Positions 39,501 through 45,500 of a stretch of 64,000 nt of DNA are shown piece by piece. Origin of the DNA: Trichobilharzia szidati (taxonomy: Eukaryota > Platyhelminthes > Trematoda > Strigeidida > Schistosomatidae). The position numbers and the translations under genes are program-made. Each line of letters starts with the position of its first letter. The first letter of the stretch is position 1. The notes below the pieces were generated by a model. The model was given only the letters and a program-made list of their open reading frames with translations, searched no databases and was not told where the DNA came from. Where the stretch lies: assembly GCA_944472155.2 (NCBI GenBank), contig OX235271.1:22327710-22391709 (forward strand). Reading direction: 5' to 3'.

Positions 39501-42500
39501 GCAGCTACATTGGAATCAGTTATTTTACAGAATACACTAGGGTGAAGCTATAAATCATTGCTTAAGATACTAAACTTTTAACTAGTAGGTCACAACTTTG
39601 AAACTCCACTCCATCTACTAAGATTTCGTTGTGAAGTAGTGTGGCGTATGCTACTGACAAGACTTATCAGTAGTATATTAAACAGACGTTCATCGGAACA
39701 CAAAAATATCAAATAATCTAGAGATAGACTTGACGTCGAATTGAACAAATAATTCAGCGTTGCGGCGAAACATGGGAGACACAAAACGAAGACAAAGAAA
39801 TACAATACGAAGGAAAGGAAGAAGTAGCACAACACGGGGGATCTGTACATAATTTCTCTGCATAGATAAATCGAATTGACAATAAAAATTCTGTTACCAA
39901 GTATCTTGTCTTCTACTGTTACAGTAGTTTTATTTATACGTAATCATGTCGTGTACTTAATTCATAGTCAAAAGTATATATATATCTGAATAAGATAATT
40001 TTTGATCATTCAGACTGATATGGCCATACAATAAGTTATCAAAACTCACTACACAACTAAATACAATTGGTAAAAGTAGACTGAGTCATTGATCCAACAA
40101 TTCTGTCAGAAAATTGTATAAATTATTTTGCAAAGATTAAAACAACTTTCAGATAAGTAGGTTGATTCAAACAAATTTAAATTCTACTTCATTTGATGAT
40201 AGCTATCAGTGGGGTCCAGGGTATGCATTTCGTCCAATCAGAAACTCGTCAGTCGGATGCATTGCTTTATGGTGAGACTCGAACCCTACACCCATCGTTT
40301 CAGACCTCAAAGTATCATACACTACTAGGCCACTCAGGCTACAAGAGCCACCTCGTGTAGCAGTAGGTCCTGAGTTCGAACTTCCATTGGATGCATACCA
40401 CTGAAGAGTCCCAAACTAGGACGAAACCGCTGTTCAGTACTCACTGGTTTTCCAATGGTCCTCTAACCAATGTCATTTTATGGTGAACTTCTGAAAGTTA
40501 CTGTTTTATTTTTAGGCTAATTTGTATTTCCTAATGGTCAAAAGAAACTGAGCATTTTTGTCCAATGTAATCTTGGCTTGAAATTATGACAACAAAAGAA
40601 CTAATCGAAATTGTGAACAATTCACTTGAAAATAGACAAGTCACATACTGAAAGTTACAGGTTATATTCTGTATATAATACTGCTTAACCCCACCTTTAT
40701 ACTTATATCTGCACTAATACTTTTAAAATGCAAATAAATTATTTGACGCTTAGATATGAGAAACATTTAGTGTGTGCGTGTGTGTGTGTATGAAACTTTA
40801 TGATACTATCTGAATTCCTTGCCCAAAGCAGATGAGGAAGAACTCATTGATAGAAAATTATGATTTTATTCCTCTACGCCCCGAGTAGAGCATAGGGGGC
40901 TTCAAGCTAGACCTTTGAAGTTTCAGGAGCAGTGGATTTATGTTTACGCGGTGAGGTTGTCAGCCTCACGCCTAACCTTCCCTCTTGACCACGATTAACT
41001 ACCGGCTTAGAGAGGTTTAGGAGTGAGACAGCCGAAGATCGAACCCCGCACCACGTGAGACGTGGCTGGCGAGTATTGAAGGCAATCAACCACGACTGAT
41101 TCACTCCTTTCACAGAAACACATACAACCCAGTGTACGATTCCACCATCTTTTAGCTAACGTATAGAACTAATTGAAGAAAAAGAAATAAACGAATTTGG
41201 CTAACTGATCTGTCAATGTATAACTTAAGCTACTGCCTTCCTCGTCAACGGAGAAATCAACATAACCGTTATCACACTTCAGAAAAGCACATACAGAGGT
41301 AAAAGAAAAAAATCTAATGAAACCGAAATGGAAAAAGATGTAAGATAGGGAGAGAGACAGAATAACTTGACACCCTTGTAAACGACAAAAACAAATAAAC
41401 AAATAAAACAATATTCAATTCAAGTTAGACATCCTTATTGATTGACTGGACCGAAGTGCTCGGGGCCTCAGGTTGACATGTTGGCTCCTTGTGCAGATGT
41501 CTGATTATTTATAACTTGAAGTAAATAAGTGGATGGTGACTAGCAGTGGGAACATCATCACTCACTGGAGTATGCAGATACATCCAGATGACGAGTCTTA
41601 AATGAGACGAAATGTGCATCCTGAATTCCACTGCTAGTCACCATCTACCAATTTACTTCAAAACAAAGCAATGCTTTGAAATAAATTCACATAATAAAAA
41701 CTTACCAGATGGAATTGAAGATAAGGTCTTTCCACTGACAGATTTATAGGTGAAATCATTCCAACGAAGAACAGAGGCTAAAGGAAACAAATCATAAATA
41801 TAATTAGTAAGTAATCTGAGAGTTAGCACTGTTAAATAATAAACTAATACAGATGAAGTGATTACAATTACGAAAATAGAAACAGCTTCAAGATGAAGTA
41901 TAGTTGTCGAACAAAGCATAGAATGTCAGTCAAACCTCTCTCTACCTCAACTTCATCGACTTCGAAAAGGCCTTCGACAGACAGCGTTGGCTGAGAAGTA
42001 GTTTGGAAGCTACTTCAACACTATAGCATGCAGTGTCTAAGTCTTTATCAACTCCATTCAACAGCTGGCTGTATGACAATACCACGTGTTGGGCGAACCA
42101 CAACGGAAAACTCAGCAAGGCGTTCGAAGTGCATACAGGAGCAAGACAGGACTGTCCTAATATCACTGATGCTATTCTTAATTGTGGTGAATTGCATTAT
42201 GCGTCAGACTGTGGGGAACCAGGAGACAGGAATATGCTGGACGACCAATAAGAAGACTCCAGAAGATCTGGATTAATGATCACCACCCGGTCACCAATTC
42301 ATATTGATAATCTAATTCTACAAAGAGATATTTGTAAGCTGTATAGCCAAGAAGATAAACTGTATAACAGTAGAAGACAAGAGACTTCGTAACGGAATGT
42401 TTGTTTGGTATCTGTATAGGGAAATCATGTACACCTTTATCTGCAAATCGTTGTTTTGAACAGATCCTCCACGTTATGCTACTACTGCCCTTCATATTAG

Positions 42501-45500
42501 GTTTCTGTGTCTTCTTTACATGTGCCCCATGTTTCTCCACAGTGCTGAATCATTTGCTCTCTTTAACGTCAAATCCGATTAACGTCTCTTCGTATATTAC
42601 TGATAAATCTTATCACAATAGCACACACACCACAAAACCACTAACTTATTCTATTTTAATTCTCCGGTGACTGATATGAATCAGCAAATTATGCCTTTTG
42701 AACTATGTCCACATGAAATAGTATCACAGAGAACAAAGAGCCATTTACAGACAAATGAAGACAGAAAATGAAAAAAAAACTGAGGATTACACACAGCTTA
42801 CCATCAAGATATACTAAAGCGTGTTCTACACTATTTTTGAATGACTGAGAGATTGGTTGTTTACACGAGACACAATTCAAACATTGTGATCTTTCAACTG
42901 CAATTGACATTTCAGGTTTGTCACTCTGCTTTTCATCACGATTATGTGATAGGCATAAATCTGAGGAAAAAGAAGGCCATACATGAATGAATTAGTTAAC
43001 TTACAAGTTAACTTACATAATTAAATAATAATTGATTAAAGATGACTATTAGAAATTTCAAAAAAAGTTTGATTACTTAACAAAGAATATTCTTTTCGAT
43101 AACTTCTTCTTCTTCATGAGGTTCTACAGTTATATATTTATACGCAATAATGAGTGATTGTTATTAACAACACTAGTGTGTGGCCGATAGCTGCTACCTT
43201 GACGTGGTGGTCGGGCTTGCATATCGCAATAACCCAACGAGCTACACTGGCTGGAACTTATGTTCCTGTAGGTCCTACCATGCCAGAAAGGTTGTTTGGA
43301 TAGCGGTTAGACAAAAAGCAGCTACCCAATCGAACACTATGATTCAAACAAATTCACAAAATATCATGCCGGATCGGTCGGGGCCCGGATTAACAACGAC
43401 CGCGCTTCCTGCTGCCGTGTCACAGGGCAGAAGTGATAAATATGCTACTGAGACACACCAAATGAAAGAGAACAAACAAAAGCAGGCCGCGTGTGACCGG
43501 CCTCAAGCAGTTGTCCCCTGAAGTCTGCGGTCACGCAACCAACTTCCACGGTGTGGGCAGCCGGGAAGTAACAACCGCCCACACACTTCCATAAGCACAC
43601 GACGCCTACCTGAGCATCACTCTCCCCTACTCACATCACCTTCCTCATCTTGCTTCTCTACTACAGCTAGCACTATTCTTCAGGCTAGTGAGTCATCTTC
43701 ACTTCACTCTGCGTCCACAAACAACGATGAGAGCCATAGAAACAACCCAGATAGTGTGTTTTCCAAAGATAACATCGAATCATTGACATCAGAATTCCAA
43801 AAGTTATTTGCAAACAGATTGTTGTTAATAGATTATATAGCCCCAAATACATGTATGTAGTAATAATTATAATTCTAACTCTAAATTGAACACCAATATT
43901 AAAAAATGATTATGATTATGGTAATGAATTTTCATGAGTCATGTTCATCATATTAAATTCTATTCATATTGATTATAAACTTCAAATGGATGAATGACAA
44001 TGTCAGTGATGGGGTAGGGTGGGAAGAAAAAATTTGGGGTAGAAGGTTATGTGTTGTGTGTGCGTCAGTGTGTAAGTCAACAACTACGCTTAAATTAGTA
44101 CAAGTGTAATAACGAGGAATAGAGCAATTTATATGTAAAGGATGGAGGGCCATATCAAACATGGTCGAAGTAATAAGGTATTTATGAATTTGCGGACTCA
44201 ACAGCAGGCCACAACAGTGGTAGTAGTTGGGCCTGTTTCTTCCATACACAGAGCATCGGTTGTGTTTAAGGCGAATTGCAATAGCCTCTGATGTTTAAAG
44301 TTTTCGGTATCTGGATACTTTTGGCATTTTATTTGGTATCTGATAGATGATGGGTTCTTCAGTGCTGCCATTGTGGCCGGTTTGGAACAGGTGGTCTATT
44401 ATTGAACTGTTGATGGCTTTTACTACACCTCTATTTAGCCACACTGGTGGGTCTTCCTGAGCACGAAAAATCAAGTTCCTAGAGCAGTGGCCAATATAAC
44501 TCGCTTCACAAGCGCAGTTGAATCGGTAGATACAATCAGTGGCTAGTCTAGGTACTTCATCTTTCGATTGAGGAATCACCATCGGTCGTGTAGAAAATAT
44601 GACTTGTAGTCCACCAGCATTAAAAGTTCTTTGAATGGATTTTCTCAAGTTAAAATGAATAATACGGCTTGTAAATCGGGTGCACCTTTTACGTACTTGG
44701 AAATGAGCCATACCTACCTGCTACGTGAAGGCTTCTATGATGATATGTGACTGTTGGGACCTCATCAGGTGAGGCGGGCCTCAAATTCTTTAGGCGTTAA
44801 ACGTCTGTACTAATGAATTACAGCTATCCACAGACGGTTTGAAAAATGCAGCTGATTTGTTCACGTATTAAATTCTTAACGAATAGGTGCAGGGTTTGAA
44901 ACCTATTGAGTTTACTTCGACCCGGGGACAACTTAATGGTATCCTAAGCTTTCACTGTCGCTTTAGGAGTAAAACAGCCAAGGATAAATGCATTGATATG
45001 CCTGCCTTCTTAGATTTGTACAGATTTATGAACTAAATAAGCACAACATAATATGACGGCATTTACCACACACTGTTTGAATTCTTAAATCCAGGTCAGT
45101 TGGCCAAATGTGTCTCAAAGACTGTCTTTAATATATCTGGTTTGGCAACACAGGTTAAAATACTTAGGGACTGTATGAATCAATATATAACGATTTGATT
45201 TGACGTCTTCGACGCCAGCTAGACAACTGCCTCAGGTTTTAAATTCGGTAATATGAACTTAAACTATATAGTGATTAACTCATTGTTGTGAAATTATTGA
45301 TAATAAATATCCGTGATCAATTTAACCATAGAATATAACGGTATTGGACTTCTGCACTATATACGAAACGTGATGACGGGATGAGTACCTCAACCGGTGA
45401 ATTTCTATATACATCTAATAATCAATATTGTTAGTGCATAGGGAGAATATACCAGTGAAGATAAATCAGATATGGGGTTTCCCCAGTGGTTATGAGTAAT

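Larger units (their letters stand above)
40195..40490. mobile_element. Composite hammerhead SINE, two opposed ribozymes
   Basis: The left half (minus) is Sm-alpha type: hammerhead 40208-40260 with CTGACGA and GAAA, followed by a decayed tRNA-like block. The right half (plus) is the CCAATGGTT-tailed type: B box GAGTTCGAA (40369-40380) and hammerhead 40391-40445. The two are different SINE families joined head to head. Confidence 0.7.

Noticed and set aside
43180..43521. 113-codon plus-strand frame as a cellular gene
   Set aside because: Its first part recurs at 45655-45700, so it is repeat sequence; no domain is recognised.
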